Positions 46,356-53,973 of a DNA stretch of 64,000 nucleotides are shown piece after piece. The first letter of the stretch is position 1, and each line of letters begins with the position of its first letter. The stretch is from contig NZ_CM001977.1 in assembly GCF_000406165.1 (NCBI RefSeq), forward strand, positions 1,844,814 to 1,908,813, written 5' to 3'. The position numbers were made by a program, and so were the translations under genes. The stretch is from Dickeya zeae NCPPB 2538 (GTDB lineage: Bacteria; Pseudomonadota; Gammaproteobacteria; Enterobacterales; Enterobacteriaceae). The notes beneath the pieces were generated by a model. It did no database searches. It was given only the letters and a program-made list of their open reading frames with translations, and was not told the origin of the DNA.

Positions 46356-46548
46356 CGCTATATTTGAGGGTCGCAGTCATTCAGGCGACCCTCACCGACG
46401 GATAGTTTCGTCTACCTGCGCTCCGCTAATATTCATAGCCAGAGCATTGCTTCAGAAATCACATCCGCGCTTTACTCTTGGCTGATGTTAGGCTGCTTGA
46501 GACTGTCCGCTCCGTGTTAAGAGGGGACATTGCTAACATCAGTCCGCA

Positions 46549-47184
46549 TTAACAGAAGAGGTGCAAGACATTATCAATAGCTGTGGCTATTTCGTCTTCA
46601 CTGCGCCCTCCATTAATTGCAACACGGTTCTCAAAAACGAAGTGCGGAACCGAACGAACGCCTGCCGCAGTGGAGTTCTCCACCTCTTGCTCAATCCGCT
46701 TGTGTTGGGTGGGATCGAGAGCGATGGCGCGGGCCTCATCCCTGCTGAATCCATAGGCGGCAGCAACATCTGCCAACACGTCGGCATCGGCAATCTTTTT
46801 TGCCGCAAGGAAATAAGCATCCGTAATGGCCACGGCGAGTTGATGCTGTGTGCCTCGTTCTCTGGCCGCCAGAATGATGGCGTGCGCAGCCTGTGTTGGG
46901 TAGGCATAGAGCTGGCTCTCAAGGTTCAGGTTGAAGCCGGATGCACGGGCCTCAGCTTCAGGGCGAGCGAACGCCGACTTCGGATCTGTCACACCGTATC
47001 GCGTCCGTAGCAGATCGGGGATGAAAAGTCCGGCCGCTGGCGCGTCTGGCAGTAAAAGAACTGGATGATGGTGAATATCCGTGACCAGATCGGGGAAGCG
47101 TTCCTGAAGAACCTTGTCGAGCCGGTGCTGGCCCACGAAACACCAAGGGCAAGTGATCTCGGTATAGAGGTCGATTCGCAACAT
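46549..47184 (-). CDS. DsbA-family oxidoreductase (FrnE-like)
   Basis: A 211-residue cytoplasmic thioredoxin-fold protein with no signal peptide. The CPWC redox motif lies in LYTEITCPWCFVGQHRL, the cis-proline region is SVPHFVFENRVAINGG, and an all-helical insertion lies between. This is the FrnE/2-hydroxychromene isomerase branch of DsbA proteins. It may protect against thiol stress. It is followed after 24 bases by the truncated SDR and azoreductase genes on the same strand, a redox-stress context. Confidence 0.88.
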   Translation of the reverse strand: MLRIDLYTEITCPWCFVGQHRLDKVLQERFPDLVTDIHHHPVLLLPDAPAAGLFIPDLLRTRYGVTDPKSAFARPEAEARASGFNLNLESQLYAYPTQAAHAIILAARERGTQHQLAVAITDAYFLAAKKIADADVLADVAAAYGFSRDEARAIALDPTQHKRIEQEVENSTAAGVRSVPHFVFENRVAINGGRSEDEIATAIDNVLHLFC

Positions 47185-47208
47185 GATCCCAGTTTCCTTC
47201 TTTAGTGA

Positions 47209-47673
47209 CTATTTAGCGATACCCGGCGCGGCGCGCACGAACGTCTTACTCGCAACCTGGTCCACAAGAAACTTAGCCAGATTGCCTCTGGACAGCTTCA
47301 TGCTGAGCCTGGTCCGCCCGTACCAACCCACATCAACCTGGCCATTTGCAGGACCATCCTTGAGATTCGGAATCCTCACCAGTGTCCAGTCGAGCCTGTC
47401 ATGCGTTGCAGTGAACCGCTCTGCAAAGGCTGCAATGGAGTCGAGGTCCGCAAGATCAAGCGCCTCTAGGGTCGGCATCGTGGGGGGCTTCTCATCCACG
47501 ATTCGCTTGAATGCGCTTTCACCTTTGCTGGGGTTTCGGCATGCAAGCACGACTTTCGCGCCGCGGACAGCAAACATGCGAGCCGTTTCGAAGCCGATAT
47601 CGGTATTCGCGCCAGTGACAATGACAGTACGGCCGGTCTGAGCCGGAATATCATCAAAAGTCCATGTGCCCAT
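47209..47673 (-). pseudogene. Chimeric SDR: retinol-dehydrogenase-type head joined to an NAD(P)H-binding tail
   Basis: The 154-codon frame starts MGTWTFDDIPAQTGRTVIVT behind GGAGG. It follows a classical SDR as far as LDLADLDSIAAFAERF (about residue 85), including TGANTDIGFETARMF, where the usual S-G of the motif is T-D. After DRLDWTLVRIPNLKDG it turns into the C-terminus of the SDR_a5/NmrA-like family (LSMKLSRGNLAKFLVDQVAS). The catalytic Ser-Tyr-Lys of the first family is missing. It looks like an in-frame deletion fusing two neighbouring oxidoreductase genes, most likely non-functional. Confidence 0.7.
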
Positions 47674-47799
47674 GAGAGTCACCTCCACCGTTAAGCCGCA
47701 GGTAACGACAGCAGAATCTGTGTGTTAAGTGTGAGGACAGCGTTGCGTGCAGGGACCTTACCCGCACCAACAGGATGACGGTCTTCGTCGTCGTCATGG

Positions 47800-48417
47800 T
47801 CATGCCATCTGCGCCAACAGGTTTTTCACCGCCGCCTCAGTATTGGCGATGGCAGCCTTTGCCGCGTCTGGGCCGTGCACTGTGCCCTCGATGCGGATGA
47901 GTTCGACGTCGGTCAATCCGATGAAGCCGAGCATGTGCAGAAGATAGTTGGTCTGGAAATCGAAAGGTGCATAGACTCCCTGCGAGAAAACACCTCCAGC
48001 AGCAGTGACCAGATATACCTTCTTGCCAGTAAGCAGGCCCTGGGGTACGCCTGTTTCGTAACTGAAGGTGACTCCCGGCCAGATGACATTGTCAATCCAG
48101 GCCTTGAGCTGCGAAGAGGGGCCGAAATTCATCATGCCTGAACCAAGGACAATTACGTCGGCGGCACATAACTCATCAACCAACTCACGGGCGCGTTCAA
48201 CGGCAACATTCTGGCCTGTTGTGCGTGAATCCAGGGGGGTAGTACGGCCCTTGATATAGTCCTCAGTAATGTGTGGTGGCGGATTTGCGGCAAGGTCACG
48301 AACAGTCAGTGAGCTGCTTCCCTGAGCCAGAAGTCCATGGGCAATTTCGGTGGCAAAGCGGGTAGACAGGCTCTCAGACCCACGTGGGCTGGAAGTAATC
48401 AGCAGGATTTTACGCAT
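47800..48417 (-). CDS. azoR: FMN-dependent NADH-azoreductase
   Basis: A 205-residue flavodoxin-like quinone/azo reductase. The FMN phosphate loop is SSPRGSESLSTRF, and the GSGMMNFGPSSQLKAWIDNV and TAAGGVFSQG segments match AzoR. It reduces quinones and azo compounds with NADH and protects against thiol-reactive quinones. It is divergent from an HxlR-type regulator across about 110 bases, the classic arrangement for quinone-sensing control. Confidence 0.9.
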   Translation of the reverse strand: MRKILLITSSPRGSESLSTRFATEIAHGLLAQGSSSLTVRDLAANPPPHITEDYIKGRTTPLDSRTTGQNVAVERARELVDELCAADVIVLGSGMMNFGPSSQLKAWIDNVIWPGVTFSYETGVPQGLLTGKKVYLVTAAGGVFSQGVYAPFDFQTNYLLHMLGFIGLTDVELIRIEGTVHGPDAAKAAIANTEAAVKNLLAQMA

Positions 48418-48443
48418 AGTGGCTCCATTTGGGGTATAAATTA

Positions 48444-48474
48444 GTTACTAGGAAATACTTCTATTCCTGGTTAC
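48444..48474. promoter_or_regulatory. Candidate HxlR operator between azoR and its regulator
   Basis: GTTACTAGGAA and TTCCTGGTTAC form an inverted repeat (9 of 11 pairs) across 9 bases. A related TACCTGGGATAC...TTCCTG sequence follows at 48481-48508. It lies in the divergent promoter gap, so it is a likely autoregulatory site. Confidence 0.55.
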
Positions 48475-48530
48475 TGATCGTTACCTGGGATACTAAAATT
48501 CCTGCCAGAACTTCACAAGAAGGCACAACT

Positions 48531-48935
48531 ATGTCACTTAGTCACACCGATTTACCTGACGCGCTTCCGGTTGCTGAAACAGAAGGTTGCCAGGCCACCC
48601 GTGAAATACTGAATCGCATTGGCGACAAATGGAGCCTCTACATCATTGCTTCTCTGGCCAATGGCAAGCTGCGCTTCAACGAATTGAAGCGCAGAATTGA
48701 CGGCATATCCCAGCGTATGTTGACGCTGACCCTGAGAGGTATGGAGCGCGATGGGATTCTTACCCGGACGGTCTATCCGACCATTCCGCCACGGGTCGAG
48801 TACGAACTCACCGAACTGGGCCGGACGCTGTTAGTGCCTGTGATGGCGCTTGTGAATTGGGCAAATGACAACCGTTTCACCATCGCTGAAGCACATAAAC
48901 GGTTCGACGACGCGCGCGAGTCGGACGTGGTATAA
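48531..48935 (+). CDS. HxlR-family transcriptional regulator
   Basis: A 134-residue winged-helix regulator. The HxlR core is visible: a sensory cysteine in ETEGCQATREILNRIGDKWS, then LRFNELKRRIDGISQRMLT as recognition region, and YPTIPPRVEYELTELG as the wing. The start at 48531 has GAAGG upstream. Proteins of this kind (HypR, YodB, QorR) sense quinones or electrophiles through the N-terminal cysteine. Divergent from azoR, its likely target. Confidence 0.92.
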   Translation: MSLSHTDLPDALPVAETEGCQATREILNRIGDKWSLYIIASLANGKLRFNELKRRIDGISQRMLTLTLRGMERDGILTRTVYPTIPPRVEYELTELGRTLLVPVMALVNWANDNRFTIAEAHKRFDDARESDVV

Positions 48936-49187
48936 GTCAGGAGCGTGATTGATTAACCCAACGCGCTCAACGAACTTCATAGTGTGTTAATCAGGGAGAG
49001 TAGGGTAAAGGTCGCCTGTTTGTTGTTCTTTTTGTTCGACTTTGCAAAGATGTATCGCACACGATTCCAGACCAGCCACGACATCAGGAACAGGATCTAT
49101 TCTTCACTGCCCATGCCCTGTGCCCCAACAGGAACGCGCTACGTGGCAATGTCGACGTCGAACTGGTTCTGCTTTGAGGATTCCGAT

Positions 49188-49670
49188 ATGACTACCTTTC
49201 ATCAATTTACCGCCACCAGTCTGGGCGGCCAACTGATCTCGATGGCCGACTACGCGGGTAAGGTGGTTCTGGTCGTTAATACCGCCAGCCATTGTGGCTT
49301 TACACCACAATACGGCGGCCTTGAAGCGCTCTATCAGAAATACGCCGCCCAGGGTTTGGTAGTGCTGGGTTTCCCCTGCAACCAGTTCGGTAAACAGGAA
49401 CCCGGCAACGCCGACGACATCGCGCAGACTTGTCACATTAACTATGGCGTGAGTTTCCCGATGTTCGAGAAAGTAGAAGTCAACGGAGCCGCTGCGCACC
49501 CGGTGTTTCGTTATCTGAAAAGAGAATTGCCCGGTGTGCTGGGTGGACGGATCAAATGGAACTTCACTAAGTTCCTGATCGGTCGCGACGGTAAACCGCT
49601 CAAGCGTTTTGCACCGTTCACCACCCCAGAGAAAATAGAAGCCACAATCCTTGCTGCACTTGAAAGCTAA
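49188..49670 (+). CDS. btuE: Glutathione peroxidase family protein
   Basis: A 160-residue thioredoxin-fold peroxidase. The catalytic tetrad is visible: cysteine in NTASHCGFTPQYGGLEAL, glutamine in FPCNQFGKQEPG, and tryptophan and asparagine in KWNFTKFLI. The start at 49188 has GAGGA seven bases upstream; the frame is open for another 68 codons without resemblance to the family. E. coli BtuE is 183 aa; this is a shorter relative, so the symbol is by family. Periplasmic or cytoplasmic peroxide defence. Confidence 0.9.
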   Translation: MTTFHQFTATSLGGQLISMADYAGKVVLVVNTASHCGFTPQYGGLEALYQKYAAQGLVVLGFPCNQFGKQEPGNADDIAQTCHINYGVSFPMFEKVEVNGAAAHPVFRYLKRELPGVLGGRIKWNFTKFLIGRDGKPLKRFAPFTTPEKIEATILAALES

Positions 49671-49800
49671 GTGTTTCGGTAATTCGAACCGTTCACTTAT
49701 GAACAATTCATTATCCGTAGGAGGATAACTTCCGCTGTTAGCTCGTGGTAGCCCTGCTTCAATGCCTGTGGGACTTAGCCAAAAGCGGATGTTACTGGCA

Positions 49801-49977
49801 CTATTTCTTCTTATTAAGCATCGACTTTAGATCGACAAAGGGATCATAGGTTGCTGTACCAACATCTTTTTGCGTGTCTTCCCCCGCCGCAACGGTTGTG
49901 CCGTACTGCTCGGCTTCAGTGTACATCGAGTGTTCGTGGTCATGGCAAGTACCGCTATATCGCGCAAGACGATCCAT
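49801..49977 (-). CDS. Possible 58-codon protein or gene remnant
   Basis: The frame starts MDRLARYSGTCHDHEHSMYT and ends DPFVDLKSMLNKKK. Its composition is protein-like: the acidic middle AEQYGTTVAAGEDTQKDVG is followed by a basic end. No ribosome site is seen at the ATG and no family is recognised. It may be the tail of a lost gene at the edge of the AT-rich island. Confidence 0.35.
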   Translation of the reverse strand: MDRLARYSGTCHDHEHSMYTEAEQYGTTVAAGEDTQKDVGTATYDPFVDLKSMLNKKK

Positions 49978-50617
49978 AAGCTACCAGCCAGTTTGTAGAT
50001 GAAGTTCAAGGGGGAACGAAATGACTACCTATCCATCCTCCCGATGGAGGAACACACAGCGCAACGCATTCTGGTGATCTCGGTGACGGTTATCCGTCGG
50101 GGATAACTGCTATGGTCGGCATAACTCAATGCGGTTACCGGGTCGCATAATTCGGACTGGATTCTATTCAAGAGACAGACTATTTATAAAGGTATTAGTA
50201 ATAATAAAGTAATTTATTATTAAATAATAAGCATTGACGTTTAATAACAATCTAAGTAACAGTAATTGATTGATAAGAAGGTATTAAATTGAGAGTACTT
50301 AGCAGTGCCGACTGATTCTACGCACTCAGGGAAACATCTAACAAAAATCCCTAGACTCACTCTTTCATGCTATGAGGACGGAAACGATACGCATCAAATG
50401 GATTCATTAGATAAAAGACCTCATTAGTAAGGTTAATCATAAGGCCACCATAATTAAATTTATGATTAGTATCGGAGACTTACTACCTGAAAAGTGTAAT
50501 GTTCTTATAGAACCTGACCAGTCAGAATAAAATCATTAGGATTATTATTTGTTCAGACTAAATCATAGAATCAGGTAAATTTTTAGCATTATGCGTTGCT
50601 ATCATAAAAAATAATAA
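49978..50617. other. Long non-coding AT-rich run-up to the island
   Basis: About 640 bases without a gene. Base composition falls sharply to AT-rich after about 50160 and stays so to about 57760. No tRNA, integrase or direct repeat marking an integration site was found. Confidence 0.5.
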
Positions 50618-50634
50618 AATGTAATGATTACATT
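50618..50634. promoter_or_regulatory. 8-1-8 perfect palindrome upstream of the island operon
   Basis: AATGTAAT-G-ATTACATT is a perfect palindrome three bases before a TTGACA hexamer. It is a candidate operator for the phosphoramidate operon. Confidence 0.6.
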
Positions 50635-50636
50635 AA

Positions 50637-50665
50637 TTGACATAAAAAGTTTAAGCAGATAGTTT
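50637..50665 (+). promoter_or_regulatory. Candidate promoter of the island operon
   Basis: The -35 TTGACA (50637-50642) is perfect. At 17 bases distance the -10 is poor (TAGTTT); GATAGT two bases earlier is slightly better. The start of the first gene is about 80 bases downstream. Confidence 0.5.
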
Positions 50666-50745
50666 AACGAAACTGAATTTTCTAATTTTAAACGCCTTAT
50701 GTTTCATTTCGATGACATGGCGGAAATTTGATTAGGATTGCCGCC

Positions 50746-51927
50746 ATGGAAGAACGCGCACTGCAAACGTACTCATCTGTATGGATAAGCCGATTAATTT
50801 GGGCAGTTAATCTCTGCTCAATAAGTGCCTCAACTTTATGTTATATATACCTTTCATGGTATATTTATCATGCAACCGAGAACATTATACTTTCACAGGC
50901 TGTGCTTTATGCACCGATGATTTTACCCGTAATTTTTGTAAATCAAGTACAGGGTATTGCGGAAAAAACCTCTCCTCGCAAACTGCTTATGATGAGTAAT
51001 CTTGTTGCTGCTATTTGTACACTCATTATATTCAGTTTGATTCACCGAATACCAACCTTCGCACTGCTTGGGGGACTATTAATTGGTTCAATTGACGCAC
51101 TTCAACGTGTCGGTCGCATAGTTGCCATTAAGTATTATTTTAGTGGAGACAAAATCGAAACCACAGTACCGCTCACCCTCACAGCACAGTTTATCGCTGG
51201 TGGATTGGCAGGAATGTTGATGGGAAGTATTAAAGGTGAAATGTCGCCACAATTAGCAATGTCGATGATTTCAGTGTTGTTCATCGCTTCGGTACTGGCA
51301 TCATTCCTTTTACCTAAACTCAATTTACATCAGGAAGGGAAAGCACAGGCTCGATCATTAAAATCGTTTGTTGCTCTACTCTCAGATAATGCGCCGTTAA
51401 AGAAAGCATTCCTTAATTTCATCGTTTTTATTACTTTCTTTCAGGGGTTTTTTAATGTATCCCGCGTTACATTACCATCGCATGTTTTGAATTTGCCTGA
51501 AAATTTTGTTGGGTATCTTCAGTTGGTCAATAGTGGTGCTGCCCTGGTTGGTGCGGTATTTTACTTCATTTATAATCGAAAGGGAGTGAAGTTTAATCCG
51601 TTATACATGGCAATCATCAGTGCCTTATTCATGGTTATCACATCGCTCGGTGTTAATGTGTTAACCAGCTATCTAAGCTATTTCTTCTATATATTCTTTT
51701 TTGAACTTGCTTTTTTTAAATTACAGGCAGATATCGTTTTAAAGAGTAATGTCAAAGACATGCCAATGATTGCCGCTATGCAATATGCTGGCGTCTATAT
51801 TGGAATGATCACTTCAATATTCATTGGGTCAGTACTGACACAATATTCACACCTTTATGTAGTAGCCATATTTTTTACGATAGCATACTTCTTATGTTAC
51901 GTATCACTCAGTAAAGAAAGAAAATAA
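50746..51927 (+). CDS. Major facilitator transporter, putative exporter of the island
   Basis: A 393-residue protein with about twelve membrane helices. The ATG at 50746 has AGGA eight bases upstream; a TTG at 50728 is possible. It has the layout of drug-efflux type MFS proteins (macrolide/MefA-like) rather than sugar porters. LLIGSIDALQRVGRI stands in the first half and a central cytoplasmic loop is near residues 205-215. As first gene of the operon it probably exports the product and may confer self-resistance. AT-rich with rare-codon flavour compared with flanking genes. Substrate inferred from context only. Confidence 0.75.
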   Translation: MEERALQTYSSVWISRLIWAVNLCSISASTLCYIYLSWYIYHATENIILSQAVLYAPMILPVIFVNQVQGIAEKTSPRKLLMMSNLVAAICTLIIFSLIHRIPTFALLGGLLIGSIDALQRVGRIVAIKYYFSGDKIETTVPLTLTAQFIAGGLAGMLMGSIKGEMSPQLAMSMISVLFIASVLASFLLPKLNLHQEGKAQARSLKSFVALLSDNAPLKKAFLNFIVFITFFQGFFNVSRVTLPSHVLNLPENFVGYLQLVNSGAALVGAVFYFIYNRKGVKFNPLYMAIISALFMVITSLGVNVLTSYLSYFFYIFFFELAFFKLQADIVLKSNVKDMPMIAAMQYAGVYIGMITSIFIGSVLTQYSHLYVVAIFFTIAYFLCYVSLSKERK

Positions 51928-51933
51928 ATCAAT

Positions 51934-51953
51934 GCCTGCTTTTCTAAGCAGGC
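51934..51953 (+). other. Hairpin between exporter and phosphotransferase genes
   Basis: GCCTGCTT-TTCT-AAGCAGGC is a perfect 8-bp stem directly after the exporter stop, with no T run behind it. It could be a processing or partial-termination element that sets expression levels within the operon. Confidence 0.6.
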
Positions 51954-51985
51954 GAAATTACTATAAGTAATAAAGGATAAAGTAT

Positions 51986-52600
51986 ATGGGCGCAATAACG
52001 TCAGCATTTCCGTTTGTGAAATTTATGGATTTGGCTAATTTATTGACCACTATTAATGTGGGATTGTCACTTTCATCAATCTATCTTGCATATACAGATA
52101 ATATTTATCTTTCATCTATTGCATTATGTTCAGCTGCTGTATTAGATTTTCTAGACGGTTATATTGCTCGTACATGGTTAACTGAAAAAAAACAAAACAG
52201 GGAATTTGGCAAGCAGCTTGACAGCCTTGCTGATCTTTTAAATTTTAGCGTAGCTCCCGCTTTAATTATTTTCCACATTATTCCAGGTTGGGCGTCATTT
52301 GCTTCGGGAATGATGCTGTTGCTGTCCGGTTGCCTCAGGCTCTCATTATTTAGTGTGATCAGTGGCAGTCATCCAGGTAGCTATCGTGGTTTGCCAACAA
52401 CCTATGCAGGTGTTATTTATTCATTATTTTTCCAGCTAGTTGCATACAATAAAGTAGCGTTGCCTTATCTTATTTGGCTTAACCTGTTTATTGCTTTGAT
52501 TCAGATAATCAATGTAAGAATACCAAAATATGCAGCGTTACCGACAATTTCAGTATTCCTGATTCTTTTTGTCGCAGTAAGAGTTTTTATTTCTCTATAA
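51986..52600 (+). CDS. CDP-alcohol phosphotransferase (PssA-like), proposed phosphoramidate transferase
   Basis: A 204-residue membrane enzyme of the CDP-alcohol phosphatidyltransferase family. The catalytic motif is complete: D54-x2-D57-G58-x2-A61-R62, then G75-x3-D79-x3-D83. The spacer between R62 and G75 is 12 residues, longer than the usual 7 to 9. The stretch DSLADLLNFSVAPALI is closest to phosphatidylserine synthases, which use serine as acceptor. Family chemistry is attack of an alcohol on a CDP-activated group with release of CMP. The downstream genes are predicted to make CDP-NH2. I infer transfer of a phosphoramidate onto a hydroxyl, possibly that of serine. It could also be an ordinary phospholipid enzyme. 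Confidence 0.75.
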   Translation: MGAITSAFPFVKFMDLANLLTTINVGLSLSSIYLAYTDNIYLSSIALCSAAVLDFLDGYIARTWLTEKKQNREFGKQLDSLADLLNFSVAPALIIFHIIPGWASFASGMMLLLSGCLRLSLFSVISGSHPGSYRGLPTTYAGVIYSLFFQLVAYNKVALPYLIWLNLFIALIQIINVRIPKYAALPTISVFLILFVAVRVFISL

Positions 52601-52612
52601 GGAAACGTTTAA

Positions 52613-53911
52613 ATGAAGCATGTTATTTTTGTAGATAGCACTGTAAGCGGCTTACTGGCTTTTCAGGCAGCCAAAAGAATGGGCTGTTATGTCACATTCA
52701 TCAGACAGAAAGATGCCTCTTTTTTGACTATTTCCATCGGTAATGATGAAAGTAAGCTCAAACCACACTTAGAATTCGTCGACCAATTTTTGGAAGTTGA
52801 ATCTCTGGATGGCGAGGAGTTTCATGATCTGCTGGTGCGCCTCAATGAGAAACGCCCAATCGATGCATTACTTAGCACCTCTGAGGCTGGAATTGTTCCT
52901 GTAGCCAGAGAAGCAGAGCACTTTAATCTACGCTATCCTAGCCTCTCTGCATTAAACAATGCAGTGCAAAAAAATCAGCTACGCGAAACACTGAAAAAAA
53001 ATGGTATCCGCTCACCTGAATATCAGGTTTTGAGTGAAGAACAACTGGTATCGGGTGTTACCCCACACATTGAACTCCCGTTCGTGGTTAAACCGACGAG
53101 AGGTTTTGCAAAACAATTTTCTGCCATCTGCTATACCAGCGAAGATTTTGAGTCGTTCATTAAAACATTACGCGAGGGTCGTGCAGAATCTGATCGTATG
53201 ATCGATACCCTGGTAAGCCGCGACTATCTGGTTGAAGAGTATATTGATGGAAGCTTACATTCCGCTGAAGTAATAGTACAAAATGGCATCGTGCAGGTTT
53301 ACGCCACCACAGTACGCTTCCGTTCCGTTTATAGTGAAATGCTAGAAATGACCGCTACGATGCCGTCAGGTCTCAATGCTGATGAACGTAATGAAATAAA
53401 AGAGTATGTACAGTCAATTTTTTCCGCTTTAAAACTGGATGTGGGTCTTTATCACGTTGAGCTTTTACGAGATGAAAAAGGTCCATGCCTTGTTGAAATT
53501 AATGCGCGCATGATGGGTAGTGTTGCACCTCAAATGTATCGCATGATTACAGATATCGATCCCTTCGAGTTATTGATCCGTCTTCATCTGGATGAACCTA
53601 TCAGTATTAATGATAGTGTGCTTACGCGAGCAGGTACGGTTGTTACGATAGCTTCACGTCATGGTGGCGCAATCAGTAGCGATTATAACCAGGCTCGTTT
53701 TGAAAAACTGTTGAAATCTTACAATATTGATTTCTGCTCAGCATGGGTAAAACCCGGCCAAAAGGTCAATGTGTATACTGGAAATATTGGCACTATTGGT
53801 CATGTTATTGTTCTTGGTGATGACCCTTATGAAGTTGCGCGTAAAGGACACCGCTTCTTGTGTGAGTTAGATGAAATTTATGGTCTTGAACTCGCAAAGT
53901 ATTTTGAATAA
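52613..53911 (+). CDS. ATP-grasp ligase (amino-acid/peptide ligase type)
   Basis: A 432-residue ATP-grasp enzyme. The N-terminal Rossmann-like domain (MKHVIFVDSTVSGLLAFQAA) resembles those of dipeptide ligases and carboxylases. The ATP-grasp fold has FVVKPTRGFAKQFSAI (phosphate-binding lysine and glycine loop) and YLVEEYIDGSLHSAEVIV, and the magnesium ligands are in CLVEINARMMGSVAPQMY. This is the layout of L-amino acid ligases such as BacD and carnosine synthase relatives. It likely forms an amide bond between an amino acid and the phosphoramidate-bearing unit or another amine. Twelve bases after the phosphotransferase, so co-translated. Confidence 0.8.
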   Translation: MKHVIFVDSTVSGLLAFQAAKRMGCYVTFIRQKDASFLTISIGNDESKLKPHLEFVDQFLEVESLDGEEFHDLLVRLNEKRPIDALLSTSEAGIVPVAREAEHFNLRYPSLSALNNAVQKNQLRETLKKNGIRSPEYQVLSEEQLVSGVTPHIELPFVVKPTRGFAKQFSAICYTSEDFESFIKTLREGRAESDRMIDTLVSRDYLVEEYIDGSLHSAEVIVQNGIVQVYATTVRFRSVYSEMLEMTATMPSGLNADERNEIKEYVQSIFSALKLDVGLYHVELLRDEKGPCLVEINARMMGSVAPQMYRMITDIDPFELLIRLHLDEPISINDSVLTRAGTVVTIASRHGGAISSDYNQARFEKLLKSYNIDFCSAWVKPGQKVNVYTGNIGTIGHVIVLGDDPYEVARKGHRFLCELDEIYGLELAKYFE

Positions 53912-53973
53912 TTAGCCAAGCCATTATTCCTCCGTCACCTGACGTTCACAATGAGATTAAAAGGAAAGTAGAA

